From assembly GCA_963769745.1 (NCBI GenBank), contig CAVYNB010000036.1:62001-126000 (forward strand): a stretch of DNA of 64,000 nucleotides, read 5' to 3'. Position 1 is the first letter of the stretch. Every line of letters starts with the position of its first letter. The stretch is from JALORV01 sp963769745 (GTDB lineage Bacteria > Pseudomonadota > Gammaproteobacteria > Burkholderiales > Burkholderiaceae_F). Positions 17,663-27,392 of the stretch are shown piece by piece. The notes beneath the pieces were generated by a model. That model saw only the letters and a list, made by a program, of their open reading frames with translations, was not told the DNA's origin and did no database searches. A program made the translations under genes and the position numbers.

Positions 17663-18247
17663 TTGAAGCTCCTTGTCTGGATCACGGCATTGCTCATCGG
17701 TGTGTCCTTCACGCCGGCCTTCGCGCAGAAGGTGGATCCGTCGAAGGTTCCCGAGGAGCAGCGCTCGAAGCTGGGGCTGTATGTCCTGCCGAAGCAGGCT
17801 CCGGCATTCATCAAGTCGCAGAACGGCAAGATTCTGTTCCTGGATGTGCGCACGCGCGCCGAGGCGCAGTTCCTGGGCATGGCCGAGGGCGTCGATGCTC
17901 TGGTGCCGTATGTCGAGTTCCAGGAGTTCATGACCGACTGGGATGAAACCCGCGGCTTCTACAAGCTCGAGCCATTCAGTGACTTTGCACCGGAGGTCGA
18001 GCGGAGAATGAAGACCAAGGGACTCGGCAAGAACGACACGATCCTGCTGATTTGCCGCGCGGGGGAGCGTTCGTCGCGCGCGGCGGATCTGCTGCAGTCA
18101 CTCGGCTACACCCGGGTCTATACCGTGGTGAACGGGCTCGAGGGCGAGCTGTCGGCCAAGGGCCGGCGCAACGTCAACGGCTGGAAGAACGACGGCCTGC
18201 CGTGGAGCTACGAGCTCGACCGCAAGAAGATGTACTTCCCCCGCTGA
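17663..18247 (+). CDS. Secreted rhodanese-domain protein
   Basis: 194 residues from a TTG start with a GGAG site ten bases upstream. A signal peptide (LKLLVWITALLIGVSFTPAFAQ) leads to a periplasmic rhodanese domain. ILFLDVRTRAEAQFLG opens it, and the active-site loop LLICRAGERSSRAADLL supplies the cysteine. A long insert (FMTDWDETRGFYKLEPFSDF) lies between these, a pattern seen in periplasmic rhodaneses. It is preceded by a relatively AT-rich stretch (17508-17570) that may hold its promoter. It converges on cbbR and overlaps its 3' end by about 74 bp. Confidence 0.82.
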   Translation: MKLLVWITALLIGVSFTPAFAQKVDPSKVPEEQRSKLGLYVLPKQAPAFIKSQNGKILFLDVRTRAEAQFLGMAEGVDALVPYVEFQEFMTDWDETRGFYKLEPFSDFAPEVERRMKTKGLGKNDTILLICRAGERSSRAADLLQSLGYTRVYTVVNGLEGELSAKGRRNVNGWKNDGLPWSYELDRKKMYFPR

Positions 18248-19239
18248 ACATAGGCGCGGGCCGTCCTGGCCTGCGGGTTTCGCGCAAGTACGCCGGCTCG
18301 CGCGCGTCGACGGCGATCGGTGCACCGTATTCCTGCGCCAGATAGCGTTCGGCCTCCTCCAGCATGAAGTAGCGAAACGCCTCGGCCGCGGGCGACAGCG
18401 TCTTCGCGAGCGTATTCACGATGTACCAGCGCTTGGCGAGCGGCAGACCCTCGATGTCGGGGACTGCGATAAGTCCCGCCTTCAGCTCGAGGCCGATCGT
18501 GTGCAGCGACAGGAAGGAGATGCCCATGCCGGCCATCACCGCCTGCTTGATCGTCTCGTTGCTCGTCATCTCCATCGCCACACGGGGCGCCAGCCGGTGG
18601 TCGGCGAAGAATTTCTCCATGGCTGCCCGCGTGCCCGATCCTTCTTCGCGGATCAGGAACTCGTAGTCGGCCAAAGCAGCCGCCGGCGCGTGTCCGGCCT
18701 TCACCAGCGGGTGGTCCGGCGGTGTCACGATCACATGGGGATGGACCGCGAACGGCTCGGCCCGCGTGGCCAGTTCGCGCGGCGGCCGACCCATGATTGC
18801 GAGGTCAACCTCGTTGGCCTGAAGCAGGGCGACCAGCTGCTCCCGGTTGCCGCCGATCGCCAGACGAACTTCGATTCCAGGATGTTCAGCGCGGAAACGT
18901 GCCATTAGGCGAGGTACGAAGTATTTAGCTGTACTTACCATGCCGATGGTCAGGCGGCCGGTCTGCAATCCGCTCAACCGTCGCGACCGCGTCCTCGGCG
19001 TCCTTCAGGGTCGCCAGCATCTTGCGCACGTAGACCAGCAGGTACTCGCCCGTCACCGTCAGGGCGACGCTGCGGCCGCCCCGATCGAACAGGGGCAGTC
19101 CGACGTGCTCCTCTAACTCCTTGATCTGCATGGAGACAGCAGGAGGCGTGAGATGCATTTCCTCGGCCGCCTTGCCAAAGCTCAGGTGGCGAGCAACGGC
19201 GGCAAAGACGCGCAGCTGGCGTAGCGTGACGTTTCGCAT
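18174..19239 (-). CDS. cbbR: LysR-type Calvin-cycle regulator CbbR (one-base frameshift)
   Basis: The N-terminal winged helix-turn-helix lies in one frame (MRNVTLRQLRVFAAVARHLS through SMQIKELEEHVGLPLF). The effector domain lies in the next (LQTGRLTIGMVSTAKYFVPR onward). Removing one C of the pair at 18978-18979 joins them as DAVATLSGLQTGRL, the normal CbbR sequence. CbbR activates the cbb operon in response to metabolites such as phosphoenolpyruvate or RuBP. It diverges from cbbL, and its start codon abuts a TNA-N7-TNA operator. The C-terminus runs about 30 residues longer than usual and overlaps the convergent rhodanese gene. Confidence 0.9.
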
Positions 19240-19274
19240 AAGGAAAACTTAACTTATCTGATCAGTAATCGTGA
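19239..19274. promoter_or_regulatory. Three tandem CbbR-type operator motifs (TNA-N7-TNA)
   Basis: The cbbR-cbbL gap contains TAA-ggaaaac-TTA (19239-19251), TTA-acttatc-TGA (19249-19261) and TCA-gtaatcg-TGA (19262-19274). The spacing matches the LysR-type T-N11-A consensus reported for CbbR. The first overlaps the cbbR start codon, which suggests autoregulation; the array would lie upstream of the cbbL promoter in the 19275-19357 segment. The motif is short, so the assignment depends on position as much as sequence. Confidence 0.65.
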
Positions 19275-19357
19275 CTGTACCTTAGGAATGCCGCTCCCTA
19301 CAGTGCCGACCTTCACGTCGACGCGCTGCAACAGCGAGCGCCAACCAGAGGGCAAGC

Positions 19358-20821
19358 ATGAACAAGCCGGTCGAAGGGCACATCAAGGATGTCAAGGAGC
19401 GCTACAAGGGCGGCGTCCTCAAGTACAAGCAGATGGGTTACTGGCGGCCGGACTACGAGCCCAGGACAACGGACGTCATCTGCCTGTTCCGCATCACGCC
19501 GCAGGACGGCGTCGACCCCGAGGAGGCCGCAGCGGCGGTGGCCGGCGAGTCGTCGACCGCGACCTGGACCGTGGTCTGGACCGATCTGCTGACAGCGCAC
19601 GACTCGTACCAGGCGAAGGCCTACCGCGTCGACCCGGTGCCGAATGCGCCGGGCCAGTACTTCGTCTACATCGCGTACGACCTGATTCTTTTCGAAGAGG
19701 GCTCGATCGCCAACATGACGGCGAGCCTGATCGGCAACGTCTTCAGTTTCAAGCCGCTGAAGGCGGCGCGGCTGGAGGACATCCGCATTCCGGCCGCGTA
19801 CGTGAAGACGTTCAAGGGTCCACCGACCGGAATCATCGTCGAGCGCGAGCGGCTCGATAAGTACGGCCGCCCGCTGCTGGGCGCGACGATGAAGCCCAAG
19901 CTGGGCCTGTCGGGCAAGAACTACGGCCGCGTCGTTTACGAGGCGCTGACCGGTGGGCTCGACTTCACGAAGGACGACGAGAACATCAACTCGCAGCCCT
20001 TCATGCACTGGCGCGACCGGTTCCTGTTCTGCATGGAGGCGGTCAACCGCTCGCAGGCGAACTCCGGCGAGATCAAGGGCCATTACCTCAACATCACCGC
20101 GGCGACGATGGAGGACATGTACGAGCGCGCGGAGTTCGCGAAGGAACTCGGCTCGAACATCCTGATGATCGACCTCGTGATCGGCTGGACCGCGATCCAG
20201 TCGATCTCGAACTGGTGCCGCAAGAACGACATGATCCTGCACATGCACCGCGCCGGGCATGGCACCTACACGCGCCAGAAGAACCACGGCGTCAGCTTCA
20301 GAGTGATCGCCAAGTGGCTGCGACTGGCGGGTGTGGACCATCTGCACGCAGGCACCGCGGTCGGCAAGCTCGAAGGCGATCCGATGACGGTGCAGGGCTA
20401 TTACAACGTCTGCCGCGACACGTACACCAAGACCGATCTGCAGCGCGGATTGTTCTTCGATCAGGACTGGGTCGATCTCAAGAAGGTGATGCCGGTCGCT
20501 TCCGGCGGCATCCACGCCGGCCAGATGCACCAGTTGCTGGACCTCTTCGGTGACGACGTGGTGCTGCAGTTTGGCGGCGGCACGATCGGGCATCCGGCCG
20601 GCATCCAGGCGGGCGCGATCGCGAACCGCGTCGCGCTCGAGGCGATGGTCAAGGCGCGCAACGAGGGCCGCGACATCGCCAACGAAGGCCCCGAGATCCT
20701 CGGCGCCGCGGCCAAGTGGTGCACGCCGCTGAAGCAGGCCCTCGAGACGTGGAAGGACGTGAGCTTCAACTACACGTCGACCGACACGCCGGACTTCGCG
20801 GTCACCCCGACCGCCAGCTGA
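19358..20821 (+). CDS. cbbL: RuBisCO large subunit, form I red-type
   Basis: 487 residues, the carbon-fixing subunit of ribulose-1,5-bisphosphate carboxylase/oxygenase. Active-site motifs are complete: KPKLGLSGKNYGR, the carbamylated lysine in GGLDFTKDDENINSQPF, the HMHRAGHGTYTRQ histidine region, loop 6 at GTAVGKLEGDP, and SGGIHAGQMHQLL. The sequence pattern, together with a downstream cbbX, marks it as form IC, as in autotrophic beta- and alphaproteobacteria. It is preceded by GAGG and starts the cbb operon. Confidence 0.98.
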   Translation: MNKPVEGHIKDVKERYKGGVLKYKQMGYWRPDYEPRTTDVICLFRITPQDGVDPEEAAAAVAGESSTATWTVVWTDLLTAHDSYQAKAYRVDPVPNAPGQYFVYIAYDLILFEEGSIANMTASLIGNVFSFKPLKAARLEDIRIPAAYVKTFKGPPTGIIVERERLDKYGRPLLGATMKPKLGLSGKNYGRVVYEALTGGLDFTKDDENINSQPFMHWRDRFLFCMEAVNRSQANSGEIKGHYLNITAATMEDMYERAEFAKELGSNILMIDLVIGWTAIQSISNWCRKNDMILHMHRAGHGTYTRQKNHGVSFRVIAKWLRLAGVDHLHAGTAVGKLEGDPMTVQGYYNVCRDTYTKTDLQRGLFFDQDWVDLKKVMPVASGGIHAGQMHQLLDLFGDDVVLQFGGGTIGHPAGIQAGAIANRVALEAMVKARNEGRDIANEGPEILGAAAKWCTPLKQALETWKDVSFNYTSTDTPDFAVTPTAS

Positions 20822-20835
20822 GCACGGAGATCAAC

Positions 20836-21255
20836 ATGCGCATCACGCAAGGCACTTTTTCGTTTCTGCCCGACCTGACTGACGACGAGATCCGCGCGCA
20901 GGTCGACTACGCGCTTTCGAAGGGCTGGGCGTTGTCGGTCGAGTACACCGACGATCCGCACCCGCGCAACGTCTACTGGGACATGTGGGGCCTGCCGATG
21001 TTCACGATCAAGGATGGAGCGGCCGTTCTTTATGAGATCAACGCCTGTCGCAAGGCGCACCCGAACCACTACATCAAGGTCAACGCGTTCGACAACACGC
21101 GCGGCGTCGAGTCGATGTGCCTGTCGTTCATCGTCAACCGCCCGAAGGACGAACCGGGCTTCGGGCTCGAGCGCCAGGAAGCGGAGGGCCGCAAGGTGCG
21201 CTACACGACACGAGCCTATTCGGCTGCCAAGCCCGCCGGATCGCGCTACGAGTAG
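20836..21255 (+). CDS. cbbS: RuBisCO small subunit
   Basis: 139 residues, red-type small subunit. It has the start MRITQGTFSFLPDLTDDEI and the WDMWGLPMF loop. The long C-terminal extension (FGLERQEAEGRKVRYTTRAY and onward) forms the central beta-barrel in form IC/ID enzymes. It lies 14 bases after cbbL with a GGAG site, so large and small subunits are cotranscribed. Confidence 0.97.
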   Translation: MRITQGTFSFLPDLTDDEIRAQVDYALSKGWALSVEYTDDPHPRNVYWDMWGLPMFTIKDGAAVLYEINACRKAHPNHYIKVNAFDNTRGVESMCLSFIVNRPKDEPGFGLERQEAEGRKVRYTTRAYSAAKPAGSRYE

Positions 21256-21267
21256 ACGAGCGAGCCG

Positions 21268-22155
21268 ATGAACGCTCCAGGCGCGCCGACCGTCGATCTG
21301 CAGGCCATCCTGCGCGACACCAACGTGCAGGAGGTGCTGCAGGAGCTCGACCGCGAACTCGTCGGACTTGCGCCGGTGAAGAAGCGCATCGAGGACATCG
21401 CTGCCTTCCTCGTCGTGTCGAAGGCGCGCGCCCAGCTCGGCCTGGAGGCCGCCACGCCCTCGCTGCACATGAGCTTCACCGGCAATCCGGGCACCGGCAA
21501 GACGACGGTCGCGCTGAAGATGGCGCAGATCCTTCATCGCCTGGGCTACGTGCGCAAGGGACATGTCGTCAGCGTCACGCGCGACGACCTGGTCGGCCAG
21601 TACATCGGCCACACCGCGCCCAAGACCAAGGAAGTATTGAAGCGCGCGATGGGTGGAGTGCTCTTCATCGACGAGGCGTACTACCTGTATCGCCCGGAGA
21701 ACGAGCGCGACTACGGCCAGGAGGCGATCGAGATCCTGCTGCAGGTGATGGAGAACCATCGCGACGACCTGGTCGTGATCCTCGCCGGCTACAAGGACCG
21801 GATGGACACGTTCTTCAAGTCCAATCCCGGCATGAGTTCGCGCATCGCGCATCACATCGACTTCCCCGACTACGGCGAAGGCGAGCTGATGCAGATCGCC
21901 GAGAAGATGCTGGCGGCGCAGCACTATCGCTTTGGCGACGGCGCGCGCGCGGCTTTCGAGCAGTATCTCGCGCGGCGCATGCAGCAGCCGCACTTCGCCA
22001 ACGCGCGCAGCGTGCGCAATGCGCTGGAACGCGCGCGCCTGCGTGCTGCGTCGCGCCTGTTCGCCGAGCGCAACCGCGCTCTCACCGAAACCGACCTGAC
22101 CACCCTCGCGCCGGAAGACATCCTGGCAAGCCGGGTGTTCCAGGCCGCCACCTGA
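21268..22155 (+). CDS. cbbX: Red-type RuBisCO activase CbbX
   Basis: 295-residue AAA+ protein that remodels inhibited form I red-type RuBisCO by pulling on the large-subunit C-terminus. Walker A FTGNPGTGKTTVALKM lies near residues 70-85. The pore-loop region GQYIGHTAPKTKE and Walker B GGVLFIDEAYYL follow, then the arginine-finger segment NPGMSSRIAHHIDFPDY. The length and gene order (L-S-X) are standard. It starts 12 bases after the cbbS stop. Confidence 0.97.
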   Translation: MNAPGAPTVDLQAILRDTNVQEVLQELDRELVGLAPVKKRIEDIAAFLVVSKARAQLGLEAATPSLHMSFTGNPGTGKTTVALKMAQILHRLGYVRKGHVVSVTRDDLVGQYIGHTAPKTKEVLKRAMGGVLFIDEAYYLYRPENERDYGQEAIEILLQVMENHRDDLVVILAGYKDRMDTFFKSNPGMSSRIAHHIDFPDYGEGELMQIAEKMLAAQHYRFGDGARAAFEQYLARRMQQPHFANARSVRNALERARLRAASRLFAERNRALTETDLTTLAPEDILASRVFQAAT

Positions 22156-22171
22156 AGCGAACGAGAACACC

Positions 22172-23298
22172 ATGCCCCTTTCCAATCGACGGACGCTGAC
22201 GCAGTACCTGATCGAGCAGCGCCGCCGCTTTCCGCAGGCGAGCGGCGCGCTCAACGCGCTGATCCTCGACGTCGCGCTCGCGACCAAGGCGATCGCGCGC
22301 GCCGTGGCCTTCGGCGAACTGGGCGATCCGATGAGCCGGCAACTCGTCGCTGCCGCGCAGTCGCACGCGCAGGTCAACGTGCAGGGCGAAGTGCAGAAGC
22401 CGCTCGATGTCGTCAGCAACGAGATCTTCATCCGCACGACCGAATGGTCGGGTCATCTGGCGGGCATGGGGTCGGAAGAAATGGACGCGCCGTACCAGAT
22501 CCCGTCCACCTACACCCGCGGCAAGTACCTGCTGGTGTTCGACCCGCTCGACGGCTCCAGCAACATCGACGTCAACGTTTCGGTCGGCAGCATCTTCTCG
22601 ATCCTGCGCGCTCCTCAGGCGAGTCGTCGATTCCGGCCGCGACGCGATCGAAGCGGACTTCCTGCAGCCGGGCACGGCGCAGGTCGCGGCCGGCTATGCG
22701 ATCTACGGCCCGGTGACGATGCTGGTGCTGACGGTCGGCAGCGGCGTGGTGGGCTTCACGCTCGATCCCAGCCTCGGCGAGTTCAAGCTGACGCATCCGG
22801 ACATCCGCGTCCCGGCGGAGTCGCAGGAGTTTGCGATCAATACCAGCAACAGCCGTTTCTGGGAGCCGCCGATCAAGCGCTATGTCGACGAGTGCCTGGC
22901 CGGCAAGACCGGGCCGCGCGCCAAGGACTTCAACATGCGCTGGATCGCCAGCATGGTGGCCGAGGCGCATCGCATCCTGATGCGGGGTGGCGTGTTCATG
23001 TATCCGCGCGACACGAAGGATTTGAGCAAGCCTGGACGCCTGCGCCTGCTGTACGAGGCGAATCCGATCGGTTTCGTCATGGAGCAGGCCGGCGGTCGCG
23101 CCAGCAATGGTCGCACCTCCGTTCTCGAAGTCGAGCCGGAGTCGCTTGCATCAGCGCATCGGCCTGGTGTTCGGGTCGAAGAACGAAGTGGAGCGCATCG
23201 AGCGCTATCACGCCGAGTACGACGCCGGCACGGACAAGCCCTACAGCTCGCCGCTCTTCAACGAGCGGTCGCTGTACCGGCCCGAAGCGCTGACCTGA
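22172..23298 (+). CDS. cbbF: Fructose-1,6-bisphosphatase, cbb operon copy (two frameshifts)
   Basis: Class I FBPase of about 374 residues once two extra bases are ignored. Frame 2 codes YLLVFDPLDGSSNIDVNVSV, the metal-binding core, up to FSILRAPQA. An extra A at 22622 moves the gene to frame 3 (VVDSGRDAIEADFLQPG onward). An extra base near 23145-23147 (a TT where T is expected) moves it to frame 1 for LHQRIGLVFGSKNEVERI to the end. All conserved segments are present with no stops between, so I think the gene is intact in the organism. It makes fructose-6-phosphate for RuBP regeneration. Confidence 0.9.
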
Positions 23299-23338
23299 GA
23301 GCGGTCGCCAGCAAGAAAGTCATCGAGGGAGAACCCAG

Positions 23339-24215
23339 TTGTCCAAGAAGCATCCGATCATTGCCGTGACCGGCTCGTCCGGCGCCGGCACCACCACGGT
23401 GATGCAAAGCTTCCAGCACATCTTCCGGCGCGACGGACTCAAGGCGCAGATCGTCGAAGGCGACTCGTTCCATCGCTACAACCGGATGGAAATGCGCGCC
23501 AACATGAAGGAGGCCGAGGCGAAAGGCAACAAGCACTACTCGCACTTCGGCCCGTACTCGAACCTGCTCGAGGAGCTCGAGACGCTATTCAAGGGCTATG
23601 GTGAAAACGGCAGCGGTCGCGTGCGCAAGTACGTGCACGATGCCGGCGAGGCGGCTGAGCACGGCGTGGAGCCAGGCAACTTCACCGAGTGGAAGGACAT
23701 CGCGCCGGAATCCGACCTGATGTTCTACGAGGGCCTGCACGGCGCCTACTTCGACGACCGGATCAATGTCGGCCGCCATGTCGACCTGCTGGTCGGCGTG
23801 GTGCCGATCATCAACCTCGAGTGGATCCAGAAGCTGCACCGAGACAAGAAGATGCGCGGCTACTCGCAGGAGGCGGTGGTCGACACGATCCTGCGCCGCA
23901 TGCCCGACTACGTGAACCACATCGTTCCGCAGTTCGGCGTCACGCATGTGAACTTCCAGCGCGTGCCGACGGTGGACACGATCCAACCCGTTCATCGCGC
24001 GCGACATTCCCAGCGCCGACGAGAGCATGGTGATCATCCGCTTCACCAATCCGAAGGGCATCGACTTCCCGTACCTGCTGTCGATGCTGCACGACTCGGC
24101 GATGACGCGCCCCAACACCATCATCGTTCCCGGCGGCAAGATGGGACTGGCAATGCAGCTCATCTTCACGCCGATGATCCTGCGCCTGATGGACTTGAAG
24201 AAGCGTGCTCACTAG
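23339..24215 (+). CDS. cbbP: Phosphoribulokinase (one frameshift)
   Basis: About 291 residues, class I bacterial PRK, which makes RuBP. P-loop TGSSGAGTTTVMQSF is near residues 11-25; EGDSFHRYNR and the ESDLMFYEGLHGAYFDD catalytic region follow. At 23981 an extra A breaks the frame: VDT should continue SNPFIARDIPSADESMVIIR, found one frame over, down to LMDLKKRAH. The start is a TTG at 23339 with a GAGGGAGAA site. An unusual start codon is supported by the family N-terminus MSKKHPIIAVTGSSG. Confidence 0.92.
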
Positions 24216-24224
24216 GAAACCGCG

Positions 24225-26268
24225 ATGAATGCACCCGCAAGTCTCCCGGCCACGACGGCCGACCGCCGCCGGCTCGCCAACGCGCTGCGCTTCCTCGCGA
24301 TCGATGCGGTCGAGGCTGCCAAGTCCGGACACCCCGGCATGCCGATGGGCATGGCCGACATCGCCGAGGTGCTGTGGCGCGACCACCTGAAGCACGACCC
24401 GTCCTCGCCGCGCTGGGCAGACCGTGATCGATTCGTCCTGTCGCAACGGTCACGGCTCGATGCTGCTCTATGCGCTGCTGCACCTGACGGGCTATGACCT
24501 GCCGCTCGAGGAACTGAAGCGCTTCCGCCAGTTGCACTCGAAGACGCCGGGCCACCCGGAAGTCGGCCTCACGCCGGGTGTGGAAACCACCACCGGGCCG
24601 CTGGGACAGGGGCTCGCCAATGCCGTCGGCATGGCGTTGGCCGAAAAGCTCCTGGCTGCGCAGTTCAACCGCCCGGGCCTGCCGATCGTCGATCACCGTA
24701 CCTATGTCTTCCTCGGTGACGGGTGTCTGATGGAAGGCGTGAGCCACGAGGTCTGTTCGCTGGCGGGTGTGTGGCAGCTGAACAAGCTCGTCTGCTTCTA
24801 CGACGACAACGGCATCTCGATCGACGGTCATGTGGCGGGCTGGTTCAACGACGACACCGCCGCACGCTTCCGCGCCTACGGCTGGAACGTGATCGGGCCG
24901 ATCGACGGACACGACGCAGCGCTGATAGACCAGGCGATCCGCATCGCGCAGTCGAACAACGATGGCCCGACGCTCGTGATCTGCCGCACGACCATCGGCT
25001 GGGGCGCGCCGACGATGGCCGGCACGCACGACGTGCACGGCGCGCCGCTCGGTGCCGACGAGACCAAAGCCACGCGCGCTGCGCTCGATTGGAACTACGA
25101 ACCGTTCGAGGTGCCTCCGGAGTTGCGTGCCCGCTGGGACGCTCGAACCGAGGGCGCGACCCGGCACGCGGCGTGGCGCGCGATGTTCGATCGCTATCGC
25201 TGACAGTATCCGACCGAGGCCGCGGAGTTCGAACGTCGCATGCGAGGTGAATCCACCGCCCGGTGGGCGACCACCGCGGACGCATTGGTCGAGAACGCGC
25301 GCGCGATCACGGCGCCGACGGCGACACGCAAGTCATCGCAACAGGCGCTTGAACTGCTGGTCGCGGCAGTGCCGGAACTCCTCGGCGGCTCGGCCGACCT
25401 GACAGGGTCCAATCTCACCGCGGCAAAGGCCTCGCACCGGCTCGACTCGTCCGGCGGCAACTACGTGCACTACGGCGTGCGCGAGTTCGGCATGGCCGCG
25501 ATCATGAACGGCGTCGCGCTGCACGGCGGCTTCATCCCGTACGGCGGCACCTTCGCTGTCTTCTCCGACTACGCTCGCTCGGGAATCCGTATGAGTGCGC
25601 TGATGAAGCAGCGGGTGGTCTATGTGCTGACACATGACTCGATCGGCCTCGGCGAGGATGGTCCGACGCACCAGCCGGTCGAACACGCGGCCGCACTGCG
25701 TGTGATCCCGAATCTCGACGTCTGGCGGCCGTGCGACGGCATCGAGACCGCGGTCGCATGGCGCTGCGCGCTCGAGCGCAGCGACGGCCCGACGGCGCTG
25801 CTGCTGTCTCGGCAGAACCTGCCCCAGGTGGCGCGCGATGACGAGACGATCGCAGGCATTGCGAAGGGCGGCTACGTGCTGTCCGATGCGGCGAACAAGA
25901 CCCCGGATGTGGTGATCATCGCGACCGGCTCCGAGGTGGCACTCGCGCTCGAAGCCCACCGGCTTCTTGCCGCGCGAGGTATTGCGGCGCGAGTGGTCTC
26001 CATGCCGTCGACTGCACGCTTCGATGCGCAGTCGCGCGCGTACCAGCGCAGCGTGTTGCCGCCGGGGGTAGCGCGGATTGCGGTCGAAGCCGCGCACCCG
26101 GACTATTGGCGCAAGTATGTCGGGCTCGACGGCGCAGTCATCGGGATACCGGGCTTCGGCGAATCGGCTCCGGCCGGCGCCTTGTACGAGCATTTCGGGT
26201 TGACCGCGAGCGCGATCGCAACGGCGGCGGCCGACCTGTGCGCGACCGAAGAGCCGCTGGCCGCCTAG
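24225..26268 (+). CDS. cbbT: Transketolase, cbb operon copy (one frameshift and one in-frame stop)
   Basis: About 680 residues. Thiamine-diphosphate landmarks are intact: SGHPGMPMGMADIAEVLW, the GDGCLMEGVSHEV motif with its NDN-type partner, and PTHQPVEHAAALR in the middle domain. An extra C at 24444 splits FVLS from NGHGSMLLYALLHL. A TGA at 25201-25203 interrupts FDRYR and QYPTEAAEFERRM in the same frame; a single C-to-T change from CGA would cause it. Either the copy is inactive or the sequence has errors, and the second seems likelier given neighbouring genes. It interconverts C2 units in the Calvin cycle. Confidence 0.88.
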
Positions 26269-26279
26269 GAGCAGGTACG

Positions 26280-26825
26280 TTGGCTGCGCAATCCGCTGCT
26301 GTCGAACTCGGAACCCTGGCACCGGAGTTCCGGTTGCCGGGCGCCTGTGGTCAAACCTGGACACGCGACGCAGCGGCCGGGCCAAAGGGCCTGCTGGTGA
26401 TGTTCATCTGCAACCACTGCCCGTACGTGAAGGCCGTGCTCGATCGCATCGTGCGCGACGCGATCGAGCTGCAGGCCGCCGGCATCGGCGTCGTCGCGAT
26501 CAGCAGCAACGACGTCACCGTCTACCCCGAGGATTCGTTCGAGGCGATGCAGCAGCTCTGGCGCGACAAGGCCTTGCCGTTTCCATACCTCTATGACGAG
26601 TCGCAGGAGGTGGCAAGGGCCTATGGCGCCGTCTGCACGCCAGACTTCTTTGGCTACAACCGCGACATGCGGTTGCAGTACCGCGGGCGGCTCGATGCCT
26701 CGGGGCGCCAGCCCGCACCCGACGCGCGCCGGGAACTGCGCGACGCGATGCTTCAGGTGGCCGTGACCGGACACGGTCCGGCCGAGCAGATGCCGAGCAT
26801 GGGCTGCTCGATCAAGTGGAAGTGA
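26280..26825 (+). CDS. Thioredoxin-like/AhpC-TSA-type redoxin
   Basis: About 181 residues with a peroxiredoxin-like thioredoxin fold. LGTLAPEFRLPGACGQTW opens it, MFICNHCPYVKAVLDRI carries a CNHC motif, and AYGAVCTPDFFGYN supplies the cis-proline region. It starts at a TTG 11 bases after the tkt stop with a TAGGAG site, so it is probably the last gene of the cbb operon. It may protect or regulate Calvin-cycle enzymes by redox, but that is inferred only from position; cbbZ, cbbG and cbbA are not found here. Confidence 0.8.
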   Translation: MAAQSAAVELGTLAPEFRLPGACGQTWTRDAAAGPKGLLVMFICNHCPYVKAVLDRIVRDAIELQAAGIGVVAISSNDVTVYPEDSFEAMQQLWRDKALPFPYLYDESQEVARAYGAVCTPDFFGYNRDMRLQYRGRLDASGRQPAPDARRELRDAMLQVAVTGHGPAEQMPSMGCSIKWK

Positions 26826-26844
26826 TCGACGAAAGCGGGCTGCG

Positions 26845-27207
26845 CTAGGGCCGCGCGCTGGCCTGGATCACCGTTGCGGGGAGTGTCGCGAGGCGCTGTT
26901 CGGTCACCGCCAGTCGGCAGGCCTGCGTAGCCAGGGCGGTCGTCGCCGCGGGCTGCGTTTCCACGCAGCGCCGCTCCTGTTCGGCGCGGCCGCCATTCAG
27001 CCAGGCACGCTCGCGCGACCCGAACTCGGCCTTTTGCGCCGGACTCAGCCGGGACCAGACCGCGCGGTACCGGTCGACCAGTTGTTCATGCGCGGCGTCA
27101 GCGGCGGCGCGCGTCCTGGCCACCGCGGGATCGGCGTCCACTGCACACGCCATGCCCAGCGGAGCCATGAGGGTTGCGGCGAAAGCGAGTGAGCGCAGGG
27201 TGGGCAT
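26845..27207 (-). CDS. Small secreted LprI-like (DUF1311) protein
   Basis: 120 residues with a signal peptide (MPTLRSLAFAATLMAPLGMACA), then a short helical, Cys-containing domain. The segment VWSRLSPAQKAEFGSRERAW is typical of the DUF1311 / lysozyme-inhibitor LprI family. Cysteines near residues 80 and 96 could pair. Some relatives inhibit lysozyme; this one is untested. It converges on the cbb operon and diverges from the secretion genes that follow. Confidence 0.7.
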   Translation of the reverse strand: MPTLRSLAFAATLMAPLGMACAVDADPAVARTRAAADAAHEQLVDRYRAVWSRLSPAQKAEFGSRERAWLNGGRAEQERRCVETQPAATTALATQACRLAVTEQRLATLPATVIQASARP

Positions 27208-27280
27208 GGCGGCGAAGCTCCGGAAGGCGGAAGGGGCCCGTGCAGCGTAGGACCCGATGCTTCCATCGCAGCAACATGTC

Positions 27281-27298
27281 CGTTATGTCGATATAACG
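27281..27298. promoter_or_regulatory. Palindrome cgttat-N6-ataacg upstream of the secretion genes
   Basis: Two perfect 6-bp inverted arms separated by 6 bases lie about 95 bp upstream of the HlyD-like start, in an AT-richer patch. The form suits a dimeric regulator's operator. No regulator gene is adjacent, so the owner is unknown. Confidence 0.35.
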
Positions 27299-27392
27299 CG
27301 ACGCCTAGCGCCCATTTGTGAGTCCACGTGTGCGGGCACTCACCACACCGGCGGGTGCCCGCCCCATAATGCGCCTCGCCCGCCCCTGGACC

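Noticed and set aside
25201..25203. Selenocysteine or recoding at the tkt TGA
   Set aside because: Transketolase has no selenocysteine, no SECIS-like hairpin was seen, and nearby errors give a simpler explanation.
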